A stretch of 64,000 bases of DNA from Osmia lignaria lignaria (Eukaryota > Arthropoda > Insecta > Hymenoptera > Megachilidae), in contig NW_027478169.1 in assembly GCF_051020975.1 (NCBI RefSeq), positions 8,184,001-8,248,000 of the forward strand, read 5' to 3'. Position 1 is the first letter of the stretch. Every line of letters starts with the position of its first letter. The position numbers and the translations under genes are program-made. A model generated the notes under the pieces. The model ran no database searches and was not told the DNA's origin. It worked only from the letters and a program-made list of their open reading frames with translations. This document shows positions 8,824 through 20,500 of this stretch, piece by piece.

Positions 8824-11721
8824 GATCAGATGCGGAGTTCTCGAGATATATCAAGATATTTAAAAGTTCCGAAGCCGCACCAACATAATAGAGATACAGA
8901 AACACCGTGGCCCCTCTCTTTGAGATAACTCTGCACTATTGCGAGCTGGAAATGCCACTTCCAGTTTAGCTGTGCAGAAGAAGAACAACAAGAAGAAGAA
9001 ATATCTCGAAATATGTCCGTTAGGCCCCTTCCCTTGAGATAAATCTGCAAATATCTCGGAAACGAAGCGAGCTATGGCAAAATGTTAAGAGACCTTTTTT
9101 GTAGAGAATTAAGTTTCCCACTTTTTACGTTCTATGATATTTTTTGATCAGATGCGTAGTTCTCGAGATATATCAAGATATTTAAAAGTTCCGAAGCCGC
9201 ACCAACATAATAGAGATACAGAAACACCGTGGCCCCTTTCTTTGAGATAACTCTGCACTATTGCGAGCTGTAAATGCCACTTCCAGTTTAGCTGTGCAGA
9301 AGAAGAACAACAAGAAGAAGAAATATCTCGAAATATGTCCGTCAGGCCCCTTCCCTTGAGATAAATCTGCAAATATCTCGGAAACGAAGCGAGCTATGGC
9401 AAAATGTTAAGAGACCTTTTTTGTAGAGAATTAAGTTTCCCACTTTTTATGTTCTATGATATTTTTTGATCAGATGCGTAGTTCTCGAGATATATCAAGA
9501 TATTTAAAAGTTCCGAAGCCGCACCTACATAATAGAGATACAGAAACACCGTGGCCCCTTTCTTTGAGATAACTCTGCACTATTGCGAGCTGTAAATGCC
9601 ACTTCCAGTTTAGCTGTGCAGAAGAAGAACAACAAGAAGAAGAAATATCTCGAAATATGTCCGTCAGGCCCCTTCCCTTGAGATGTATCTGCAAATATCT
9701 CGGAAACGAAGCGAGCTATGGCAAAATGTTCAGAGACCTTTTTTGTAGAGAATTAAGTTTCCTACTTTTTATGTTCTATGATATTTTTTGATCAGATGCG
9801 TAGTTCTCGAGATATATCAAGATATTTAAAAGTTCCGAAGTCGCACCAACATAATAGAGATACAGAAACACCGTGGCCCCTTTCTTTGAGATAACTCTGC
9901 ACTACTGCGAGCTGCAAATGCCACTTCCAGCTTAGCTGTGCAGAAGAAGAACAACAAGAAGAAGAAATATCTCGAAATATGTCCGTCAGGCCCCTTCCCT
10001 TGAGATATATCTGCAAATATCTCGGAAACGAAGCGAGCTATGGCAAAATGTTAAGAGACCTTTTTTGTAGAGAATTAAGTTTCCTACTTTTTATGTTCTA
10101 TGATATTTTTTGATCGGATGCGTAGTTCTCGAGATATATCAAGATATTTAAAAGTTCCGAAGCCGCACCAACATAATAGAGATACAGAAACACCGTGGCC
10201 CCTTTCTTTGAGATAACTCTGCACTATTGCGCGCTGCAAATGCCACTTCCAGCTTAGCTGTGCAGAAGAAGAACAACAAGAAGAAGAAATATCTCGAAAT
10301 ATGTCCGTCAGACCCCTTCCCTTGAGATAAATCTGCAAATATCTCGGAAACGAAGCGAGCTATGGCAAAATGTTAAGAGACCTTTTTTGTAGAGAATTAA
10401 GTTTCCTACTTTTTATGTTCTATGATATTTTTTGATCAGATGCGTAGTTCTCGAGATATATCGAGATATTTAAAAGTTCCGAAGCCGCACCAACATAATA
10501 GAGATACAGAAACACCGTGGCCCCTTTCTTTGAGATAACTCTGCACTATTGCGCGCTGCAAATGCCACTTCCAGCTTAGCTGTGCAGAAGAAGAACAACA
10601 AGAAGAAGAAACATCTCGAAATATGTCCGTCAGGCCCCTTCCCTTGAGATAAATCTGCAAATATCTCGGAAACGAAGCGAGCTATGGCAAAATGTTTAGA
10701 GACCTTTCTTGTAGAGAATTAAGTTTCCTACTTTTTATGTAGTATGATATTTTTTGATCAGATGCGTAGTTCTCGAGATATATCAAGATATTTAAAAGTT
10801 CCGAAGCCGCACCAACATAATAGAGATACAGAAACACCGTGGCCCCTTTCTTTGAGATAACTCTGCACTATTGCGCGCTGCAAATGCCACTTCCAGCTTA
10901 GCTGTGCCCAAGAAGGACAACAAGAAGAAGAAATATCTCGAAATATGTCCGTCAGGCCCCTTCCCTTGAGATAAATCTGCAAATATCTCGGAAACGAAGC
11001 GAGCTATGGCAAAATGTTAAGAGACCTTTTTTGTAGAGAATTAGGTTTCCTACTTTTTATCTTCTATGATATTTTTTGATCAGATGCGTAGTTCTCGAGA
11101 TATATCAAGATATTTAAAAGTTCCGAAGCCGCACCAACATAATAGAGATACAGAAACACCGTGGCCCCTTTCTTTGAGATAACTCTGCACTATTGCGAGC
11201 TGCAAATGCCACTTCCAGCTTAGCTGTGCAGAAGAAGAACAACAAGAAGAAGAAATATCGCGAAATATGTCCGTCAGGCCCCTTCCCTTGAGATAAATCT
11301 GCAAATATCTCGGAAACGAAGAGAGCTATGGCAAAATGTTAAGAGACCTTTTTTGTAGAGAATTACGTTTCCTACAATTTAGGTTCTATGATATTTTTTG
11401 ATCAGAAGCGTAGTTTTCGAGATATATCGAGATATTTAAAAATTCCGAAGCCGCACCAACATAATAGGGATACAGAAACACCGTGGCCCCTTTCTTTGAG
11501 ATAACTCTGCACTAGTGCGAGCCGCAAATGCCACTTCCAGCTTAGCTGTGCAGAAGAAGAACAACAAGAAGAAGAAATATCTCGAAATATGTCCGTCAGG
11601 CCCCTTCCCTTGAGATAAATCTGCAAATATCTCGGAAACGAAGCGAGCTATGGCAAAATGTTAAGAGACCTTTTTTGTAGAGAATTAAGTTTCCTACTTT
11701 TTATCTTCTATGATATTTTTT

Positions 11722-12043
11722 GATCAGATACGGAGTTCTCGAGATATATCAAGATATTTAAAAGTTCCGAAGCCGCACCAACATAATAGAGATACAGAAA
11801 CACCGTGGCCCCTCTCTTTGAGATAACTCTGCACTATTGCGAGCTGGAAATGCCACTTCCAGTTTAGCTGGGCAGAAGAAGAACAACAAGAAGAAGAAAC
11901 ATCTCGAAATATGTCCGTCAGGCCCCTTCCCTTGAGATAAATCTGCAAATATCTCGGAAACGAAGCGAGCTATGGCAAAATGTTTAGAGACCTTTCTTGT
12001 AGAGAATTAAGTTTCCTACTTTTTATGTAGTATGATATTTTTT
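11722..12043 (+). repeat. Hybrid monomer C'/I
   Basis: The front and middle are C' (TACGGAG, CCCCTCTCTTTG, GCTGGAAATG, GCTGGGCAG). The rear is I (GAAACATCTCG, GTCAGGCC, TGTTTAGAGACCTTTC, ATGTAGTATG). The breakpoint lies in the GAA/CAA tract, between about 11872 and 11899. The copy b counterpart is 22992-23313. Confidence 0.85.
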
Positions 12044-12365
12044 GATCAGATGCGTAGTTCTCGAGATATATCAAGATATTTAAAAGTTCCGAAGCCGCAC
12101 CAACATAATAGAGATACAGAAACACCGTGGCCCCTTTCTTTGAGATAACTCTGCACTATTGCGAGCTGCAAATGCCACTTCCAGCTTAGCTGTGCAGAAG
12201 AAGAACAACAAGAAGAAGAAATATCGCGAAATATGTCCGTCAGGCCCCTTCCCTTGAGATAAATCTGCAAATATCTCGGAAACGAAGAGAGCTATGGCAA
12301 AATGTTAAGAGACCTTTTTTGTAGAGAATTACGTTTCCTACAATTTAGGTTCTATGATATTTTTT
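12044..12365 (+). repeat. Hybrid monomer J/A
   Basis: It follows an I tail, the position J normally takes, but its middle and rear are A (GCGAGCTGC, ATATCGCGAAAT, GAAGAGAGC and a CTACAATTTAGG tail). J and A fronts are identical, so the crossover can only be placed before the GCGAGCTGC site near 12164. The copy b counterpart is 23314-23635. Confidence 0.7.
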
Positions 12366-15300
12366 GATCAGAAGCGTAGTTTTCGAGATATATCGAGATA
12401 TTTAAAAATTCCGAAGCCGCACCAACATAATAGGGATACAGAAACACCGTGGCCCCTTTCTTTGAGATAACTCTGCACTAGTGCGAGCCGCAAATGCCAC
12501 TTCCAGCTTAGCTGTGCAGAAGAAGAACAACAAGAAGAAGAAATATCTCGAAATATGTCCGTCAGGCCCCTTCCCTTGAGATAAATCTGCAAATATCTCG
12601 GAAACGAAGCGAGCTATGGCAAAATGTTAAGAGACCTTTTTTGTAGAGAATTAAGTTTCCTACTTTTTATCTTCTATGATATTTTTTGATCAGATACGGA
12701 GTTCTCGAGATATATCAAGATATTTAAAAGTTCCGAAGCCGCACCAACATAATAGAGATACAGAAACACCGTGGCCCCTCTCTTTGAGATAACTCTGCAC
12801 TATTGCGAGCTGGAAATGCCACTTCCAGTTTAGCTGGGCAGAAGAAGAACAACAAGAAGAAGAAATATCTCGAAATATGTCCGTTAGGCCCCTTCCCTTG
12901 AGATAAATCTGCAAATATCTCGGAAACGAAGCGAGCTATGGCAAAATGTTAAGAGACCTTTTTTGTAGAGAATTAAGTTTCCCACTTTTTACGTTCTATG
13001 ATATTTTTTGATCAGATGCGTAGTTCTCGAGATATATCAAGATATTTAAAAGTTCCGAAGCCGCACCAACATAATAGAGATACAGAAACACCGTGGCCCC
13101 TTTCTTTGAGATAACTCTGCACTATTGCGAGCTGTAAATGCCACTTCCAGTTTAGCTGTGCAGAAGAAGAACAACAAGAAGAAGAAATATCTCGAAATAT
13201 GTCCGTCAGGCCCCTTCCCTTGAGATAAATCTGCAAATATCTCGGAAACGAAGCGAGCTATGGCAAAATGTTAAGAGACCTTTTTTGTAGAGAATTAAGT
13301 TTCCCACTTTTTATGTTCTATGATATTTTTTGATCAGATGCGTAGTTCTCGAGATATATCAAGATATTTAAAAGTTCCGAAGCCGCACCTACATAATAGA
13401 GATACAGAAACACCGTGGCCCCTTTCTTTGAGATAACTCTGCACTATTGCGAGCTGTAAATGCCACTTCCAGTTTAGCTGTGCAGAAGAAGAACAACAAG
13501 AAGAAGAAATATCTCGAAATATGTCCGTCAGGCCCCTTCCCTTGAGATGTATCTGCAAATATCTCGGAAACGAAGCGAGCTATGGCAAAATGTTCAGAGA
13601 CCTTTTTTGTAGAGAATTAAGTTTCCTACTTTTTATGTTCTATGATATTTTTTGATCAGATGCGTAGTTCTCGAGATATATCAAGATATTTAAAAGTTCC
13701 GAAGTCGCACCAACATAATAGAGATACAGAAACACCGTGGCCCCTTTCTTTGAGATAACTCTGCACTACTGCGAGCTGCAAATGCCACTTCCAGCTTAGC
13801 TGTGCAGAAGAAGAACAACAAGAAGAAGAAATATCTCGAAATATGTCCGTCAGGCCCCTTCCCTTGAGATATATCTGCAAATATCTCGGAAACGAAGCGA
13901 GCTATGGCAAAATGTTAAGAGACCTTTTTTGTAGAGAATTAAGTTTCCTACTTTTTATGTTCTATGATATTTTTTGATCGGATGCGTAGTTCTCGAGATA
14001 TATCAAGATATTTAAAAGTTCCGAAGCCGCACCAACATAATAGAGATACAGAAACACCGTGGCCCCTTTCTTTGAGATAACTCTGCACTATTGCGCGCTG
14101 CAAATGCCACTTCCAGCTTAGCTGTGCAGAAGAAGAACAACAAGAAGAAGAAATATCTCGAAATATGTCCGTCAGACCCCTTCCCTTGAGATAAATCTGC
14201 AAATATCTCGGAAACGAAGCGAGCTATGGCAAAATGTTAAGAGACCTTTTTTGTAGAGAATTAAGTTTCCTACTTTTTATGTTCTATGATATTTTTTGAT
14301 CAGATGCGTAGTTCTCGAGATATATCGAGATATTTAAAAGTTCCGAAGCCGCACCAACATAATAGAGATACAGAAACACCGTGGCCCCTTTCTTTGAGAT
14401 AACTCTGCACTATTGCGCGCTGCAAATGCCACTTCCAGCTTAGCTGTGCAGAAGAAGAACAACAAGAAGAAGAAACATCTCGAAATATGTCCGTCAGGCC
14501 CCTTCCCTTGAGATAAATCTGCAAATATCTCGGAAACGAAGCGAGCTATGGCAAAATGTTTAGAGACCTTTCTTGTAGAGAATTAAGTTTCCTACTTTTT
14601 ATGTAGTATGATATTTTTTGATCAGATGCGTAGTTCTCGAGATATATCAAGATATTTAAAAGTTCCGAAGCCGCACCAACATAATAGAGATACAGAAACA
14701 CCGTGGCCCCTTTCTTTGAGATAACTCTGCACTATTGCGCGCTGCAAATGCCACTTCCAGCTTAGCTGTGCCCAAGAAGGACAACAAGAAGAAGAAATAT
14801 CTCGAAATATGTCCGTCAGGCCCCTTCCCTTGAGATAAATCTGCAAATATCTCGGAAACGAAGCGAGCTATGGCAAAATGTTAAGAGACGTTCTTTGTAG
14901 AGAATTAAGTTTCCTACTTTTTATGTTCTATGATATTTTTCGATCAGAAGCGTAGTTCTCGAGATATATCAAGATATTTAAAAGTTCCGAAGCCGCACCA
15001 ACATAATAGAGATACAGAAACACCGTGGCCCCTTTCTTTGAGATAACTCTGCACTATTGCGAGCTGTAAATGCCACTTCCAGCTTAGCTGTGCAGAAGAA
15101 GAACAACAAGAAGAAGAAATATCTCGAAATATGTTCGTCAGGCCCCTTCCCTTGAGATAAATATGCAAATATCTCGGAAACGAAGCGAGCTATGGCAAAA
15201 TGTTAAGAGACCTTTTTTGTAGAGAATTAAGTTTCCTACTTTTTATGTTCTATGATATTTTTTGATCAGATGCGTTGTTCTCGAGATATATCAAGATATT

Positions 15301-15907
15301 TAAAAGTTCCGAAGCCGCACCAACATAATAGAGATACAGACACACCGTGGCCCCTTTCTTTGAGATAACTCTGCACTATTGCGAGCTGCAAATGCCACTT
15401 CCAGCTTAGCTGTGCAGAAGAAGAACAACAAGAAGAAGAAATATCTCGAAATATGTCTGTCAGGCCCCTTCCCTTGAGATATATCTGCAAATATCTCGGA
15501 AACGAAGCGAGCTATGGCAAAATGTTGAGAGACCTTTTTTGTAGAGAATTAAGTTTCCTACTTTTTATGTTCTATGATATTTTTTGATCGGATGCGTAGT
15601 TCTCGAGATATATCAAGATATTTAAAAGTTCCGAAGCCGCACCAACATAATAGAGATACAGAAACACCGTGGCCCCTTTCTTTGAGATAACTCTGCACTA
15701 CTGCGAGCTGCAAATGCCACTTCCAGCTTAGCTGTGCAGAAGAAGAACAACAAGAAGAAGAAATATCTCGAAATATGTCCGTCAGACCCCTTCCCTTGAG
15801 ATAAATCTGCAAATATCTCGGAAACGAAGCGAGCTATGGCAAAATGTTAAGAGACCTTTTTTGTAGAGAATTAAGTTTGCTACTTTTTATGTTCTATGAT
15901 ATTTTTT

Positions 15908-16229
15908 GATCAGATGCGTAGTTCTCGAGATATATCCAGATATTTAAAAGTTCCGAAGCGGCACCAACATAATAGAGATACAGAAACACCGTGGCCCCTT
16001 TCTTTGAGGTAACTCTGCACTATTGCGAGCTGCAAATGCCACTTCCAGCTTAGCTGTGCAGAAGAAGAACAACAAGAAGAAGAAATATCTCGAAATATGT
16101 CCGTTAGGCCCCTTCCCTTGAGATAAATCTGCAAATATCTCGGAAACGAAGCGAGCTATGGCAAAATGTTAAGAGACCTTTTTTGTAGAGAATTAAGTTT
16201 CCCACTTTTTACGTTCTATGATATTTTTT
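15908..16229 (+). repeat. Hybrid monomer N/C (deletion junction)
   Basis: The front and middle are N (TATATCCAGA, GCGGCACC, GAGGTAACTC, GCTGCAAATG). From GTTAGGCC at about 16104 the rear is C-like, and it leads into D through CCCACTTTTTACG. In copies b and c, N instead keeps GTCAGGCC and AAACCAAGCG and leads to O. The hybrid is the footprint of losing the O-to-BB segment. It is copied again at 18162-18483. Confidence 0.82.
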
Positions 16230-17195
16230 GATCAGATGCGTAGTTCTCGAGATATATCAAGATATTTAAAAGTTCCGAAGCCGCACCAACATAATAGAGA
16301 TACAGAAACACCGTGGCCCCTTTCTTTGAGATAACTCTGCACTATTGCGAGCTGTAAATGCCACTTCCAGTTTAGCTGTGCAGAAGAAGAACAACAAGAA
16401 GAAGAAATATCTCGAAATATGTCCGTCAGGCCCCTTCCCTTGAGATAAATCTGCAAATATCTCGGAAACGAAGCGAGCTATGGCAAAATGTTAAGAGACC
16501 TTTTTTGTAGAGAATTAAGTTTCCCACTTTTTATGTTCTATGATATTTTTTGATCAGATGCGTAGTTCTCGAGATATATCAAGATATTTAAAAGTTCCGA
16601 AGCCGCACCTACATAATAGAGATACAGAAACACCGTGGCCCCTTTCTTTGAGATAACTCTGCACTATTGCGAGCTGTAAATGCCACTTCCAGTTTAGCTG
16701 TGCAGAAGAAGAACAACAAGAAGAAGAAATATCTCGAAATATGTCCGTCAGGCCCCTTCCCTTGAGATGTATCTGCAAATATCTCGGAAACGAAGCGAGC
16801 TATGGCAAAATGTTCAGAGACCTTTTTTGTAGAGAATTAAGTTTCCTACTTTTTATGTTCTATGATATTTTTTGATCAGATGCGTAGTTCTCGAGATATA
16901 TCAAGATATTTAAAAGTTCCGAAGTCGCACCAACATAATAGAGATACAGAAACACCGTGGCCCCTTTCTTTGAGATAACTCTGCACTACTGCGAGCTGCA
17001 AATGCCACTTCCAGCTTAGCTGTGCAGAAGAAGAACAACAAGAAGAAGAAATATCTCGAAATATGTCCGTCAGGCCCCTTCCCTTGAGATATATCTGCAA
17101 ATATCTCGGAAACGAAGCGAGCTATGGCAAAATGTTAAGAGACCTTTTTTGTAGAGAATTAAGTTTCCTACTTTTTATGTTCTATGATATTTTTT

Positions 17196-17517
17196 GATCG
17201 GATGCGTAGTTCTCGAGATATATCAAGATATTTAAAAGTTCCGAAGCCGCACCAACATAATAGAGATACAGAAACACCGTGGCCCCTTTCTTTGAGATAA
17301 CTCTGCACTATTGCGCGCTGCAAATGCCACTTCCAGCTTAGCTGTGCAGAAGAAGAACAACAAGAAGAAGAAATATCTCGAAATATGTTCGTCAGGCCCC
17401 TTCCCTTGAGATAAATATGCAAATATCTCGGAAACGAAGCGAGCTATGGCAAAATGTTAAGAGACCTTTTTTGTAGAGAATTAAGTTTCCTACTTTTTAT
17501 GTTCTATGATATTTTTT
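17196..17517 (+). repeat. Hybrid monomer G/K (seven-monomer duplication junction)
   Basis: The front and middle are G (GATCGGATG, GCGCGCTGC). The rear is K (ATGTTCGTC, GATAAATATGC). The breakpoint lies between about 17318 and 17387. This monomer joins the two 2,254-bp units and occurs nowhere else in the window. Confidence 0.87.
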
Positions 17518-20500
17518 GATCAGATGCGTTGTTCTCGAGATATATCAAGATATTTAAAAGTTCCGAAGCCGCACCAACATAATAGAGATACAGACACACC
17601 GTGGCCCCTTTCTTTGAGATAACTCTGCACTATTGCGAGCTGCAAATGCCACTTCCAGCTTAGCTGTGCAGAAGAAGAACAACAAGAAGAAGAAATATCT
17701 CGAAATATGTCTGTCAGGCCCCTTCCCTTGAGATATATCTGCAAATATCTCGGAAACGAAGCGAGCTATGGCAAAATGTTGAGAGACCTTTTTTGTAGAG
17801 AATTAAGTTTCCTACTTTTTATGTTCTATGATATTTTTTGATCGGATGCGTAGTTCTCGAGATATATCAAGATATTTAAAAGTTCCGAAGCCGCACCAAC
17901 ATAATAGAGATACAGAAACACCGTGGCCCCTTTCTTTGAGATAACTCTGCACTACTGCGAGCTGCAAATGCCACTTCCAGCTTAGCTGTGCAGAAGAAGA
18001 ACAACAAGAAGAAGAAATATCTCGAAATATGTCCGTCAGACCCCTTCCCTTGAGATAAATCTGCAAATATCTCGGAAACGAAGCGAGCTATGGCAAAATG
18101 TTAAGAGACCTTTTTTGTAGAGAATTAAGTTTGCTACTTTTTATGTTCTATGATATTTTTTGATCAGATGCGTAGTTCTCGAGATATATCCAGATATTTA
18201 AAAGTTCCGAAGCGGCACCAACATAATAGAGATACAGAAACACCGTGGCCCCTTTCTTTGAGGTAACTCTGCACTATTGCGAGCTGCAAATGCCACTTCC
18301 AGCTTAGCTGTGCAGAAGAAGAACAACAAGAAGAAGAAATATCTCGAAATATGTCCGTTAGGCCCCTTCCCTTGAGATAAATCTGCAAATATCTCGGAAA
18401 CGAAGCGAGCTATGGCAAAATGTTAAGAGACCTTTTTTGTAGAGAATTAAGTTTCCCACTTTTTACGTTCTATGATATTTTTTGATCAGATGCGTAGTTC
18501 TCGAGATATATCAAGATATTTAAAAGTTCCGAAGCCGCACCAACATAATAGAGATACAGAAACACCGTGGCCCCTTTCTTTGAGATAACTCTGCACTATT
18601 GCGAGCTGTAAATGCCACTTCCAGTTTAGCTGTGCAGAAGAAGAACAACAAGAAGAAGAAATATCTCGAAATATGTCCGTCAGGCCCCTTCCCTTGAGAT
18701 AAATCTGCAAATATCTCGGAAACGAAGCGAGCTATGGCAAAATGTTAAGAGACCTTTTTTGTAGAGAATTAAGTTTCCCACTTTTTATGTTCTATGATAT
18801 TTTTTGATCAGATGCGTAGTTCTCGAGATATATCAAGATATTTAAAAGTTCCGAAGCCGCACCTACATAATAGAGATACAGAAACACCGTGGCCCCTTTC
18901 TTTGAGATAACTCTGCACTATTGCGAGCTGTAAATGCCACTTCCAGTTTAGCTGTGCAGAAGAAGAACAACAAGAAGAAGAAATATCTCGAAATATGTCC
19001 GTCAGGCCCCTTCCCTTGAGATGTATCTGCAAATATCTCGGAAACGAAGCGAGCTATGGCAAAATGTTCAGAGACCTTTTTTGTAGAGAATTAAGTTTCC
19101 TACTTTTTATGTTCTATGATATTTTTTGATCAGATGCGTAGTTCTCGAGATATATCAAGATATTTAAAAGTTCCGAAGTCGCACCAACATAATAGAGATA
19201 CAGAAACACCGTGGCCCCTTTCTTTGAGATAACTCTGCACTACTGCGAGCTGCAAATGCCACTTCCAGCTTAGCTGTGCAGAAGAAGAACAACAAGAAGA
19301 AGAAATATCTCGAAATATGTCCGTCAGGCCCCTTCCCTTGAGATATATCTGCAAATATCTCGGAAACGAAGCGAGCTATGGCAAAATGTTAAGAGACCTT
19401 TTTTGTAGAGAATTAAGTTTCCTACTTTTTATGTTCTATGATATTTTTTGATCGGATGCGTAGTTCTCGAGATATATCAAGATATTTAAAAGTTCCGAAG
19501 CCGCACCAACATAATAGAGATACAGAAACACCGTGGCCCCTTTCTTTGAGATAACTCTGCACTATTGCGCGCTGCAAATGCCACTTCCAGCTTAGCTGTG
19601 CAGAAGAAGAACAACAAGAAGAAGAAATATCTCGAAATATGTCCGTCAGACCCCTTCCCTTGAGATAAATCTGCAAATATCTCGGAAACGAAGCGAGCTA
19701 TGGCAAAATGTTAAGAGACCTTTTTTGTAGAGAACTAAGTTTCCTACTTTTTATGTTCTATGATATTTTTTGATCAGATGCGTAGTTCTCGAGATATATC
19801 GAGATATTTAAAAGTTCCGAAGCCGCACCAACATAATAGGGATACAGAAACACCGTGGCCCCTTTCTTTGAGATAACTCTGCACTAGTGCGAGCCGCAAA
19901 TGCCACTTCCAGCTTAGCTGTGCAGAAGAAGAACAACAAGAAGAAGAAATATCTCGAAATATGTCCGTCAGGCCCCTTCCCTTGAGATAAATCTGCAAAT
20001 ATCTCGGAAACGAAGCGAGCTATGGCAAAATGTTAAGAGACCTTTTTTGTAGAGAATTAAGTTTCCTACTTTTTATCTTCTATGATATTTTTTGATCAGA
20101 TGCGGAGTTCTCGAGATATATCAAGATATTTAAAAGTTCCGAAGCCGCACCAACATAATAGAGATACAGAAACACCGTGGCCCCTCTCTTTGAGATAACT
20201 CTGCACTATGGCGAGCTGGAAATGCCACTTCCAGTTTAGCTGTGCAGAAGAAGAACAACAAGAAGAAGAAATATCTCGAAATATGTCCGTTAGGCCCCTT
20301 CCCTTGAGATAAATCTGCAAATATCTCGGAAACGAAGCGAGCTATGGCAAAATGTTAAGAGACCTTTTTTGTAGAGAATTAAGTTTCCCACTTTTTACGT
20401 TCTATGATATTTTTTGATCAGATGCGTAGTTCTCGAGATATATCAAGATATTTAAAAGTTCCGAAGCCGCACCAACATAATAGAGATACAGAAACACCGT

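Larger units (their letters stand above)
6590..10453 (+). repeat. Tandem six-monomer unit C-D-E-F-G-(H/I), copy a
   Basis: Two successive 1,932-bp units. The first C-D-E-F-G starts at 6892 and the second at 8824. They are joined by H (8502-8823), whose front matches I and whose rear matches B. The same doubled hexamer opens copies b and c: 18484 and 20094 in b, 33296 and 34906 in c, where D and E of the first unit have fused. The second unit ends in I instead of H and continues to J. Confidence 0.85.
11078..13009 (+). repeat. Tandem A-B'-C' trimer, copy a
   Basis: Two 966-bp trimers: A (11078), B' (11400), C'/I (11722), then J/A (12044), B' (12366), C' (12688). The link between them is the tail of I (GAAACATCTCG, TGTTTAGAGACCTTTC, ATGTAGTATG) attached to a C' front. 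Copy b has the same doubled trimer starting at 22348. Copy c has a single A-B'-C' (37160, 37482, 37804). The doubling is therefore a state shared by a and b only. Confidence 0.85.
6248..18358 (+). repeat. Higher-order macro-unit, copy a (shortened)
   Basis: Monomer order, by class: A B C D E F G H C D E F G I J A B' C'/I J/A B' C' D E F G I J K L M N/C D E F G/K L M N/C. It follows the same order as copies b and c but lacks the O-to-BB segment: an N front is fused to a C rear at 15908-16229, which leads straight back to D. From about 7.1 to 16.1 kb it matches copy b at an offset of exactly 35 monomers. In my spot comparison I found only isolated differences, such as GAATTAAG at 8466 against GAACTAAG at 19736, and CTATTGCG near 8938 against CTATGGCG near 20208. 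Confidence 0.85.
15134..19641 (+). repeat. Tandem seven-monomer unit, 2 x 2,254 bp
   Basis: Two head-to-tail units, 15134-17387 and 17388-19641, each running K or G/K tail, L, M, N/C, D, E, F, G front. The boundary is the K-specific ATGTTCGTC at 15134 and 17388, which is replaced by ATGTCCGTC at 19642. The unit exists only in copy a. It contains the N/C deletion junction, so it formed after that deletion. Confidence 0.85.
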
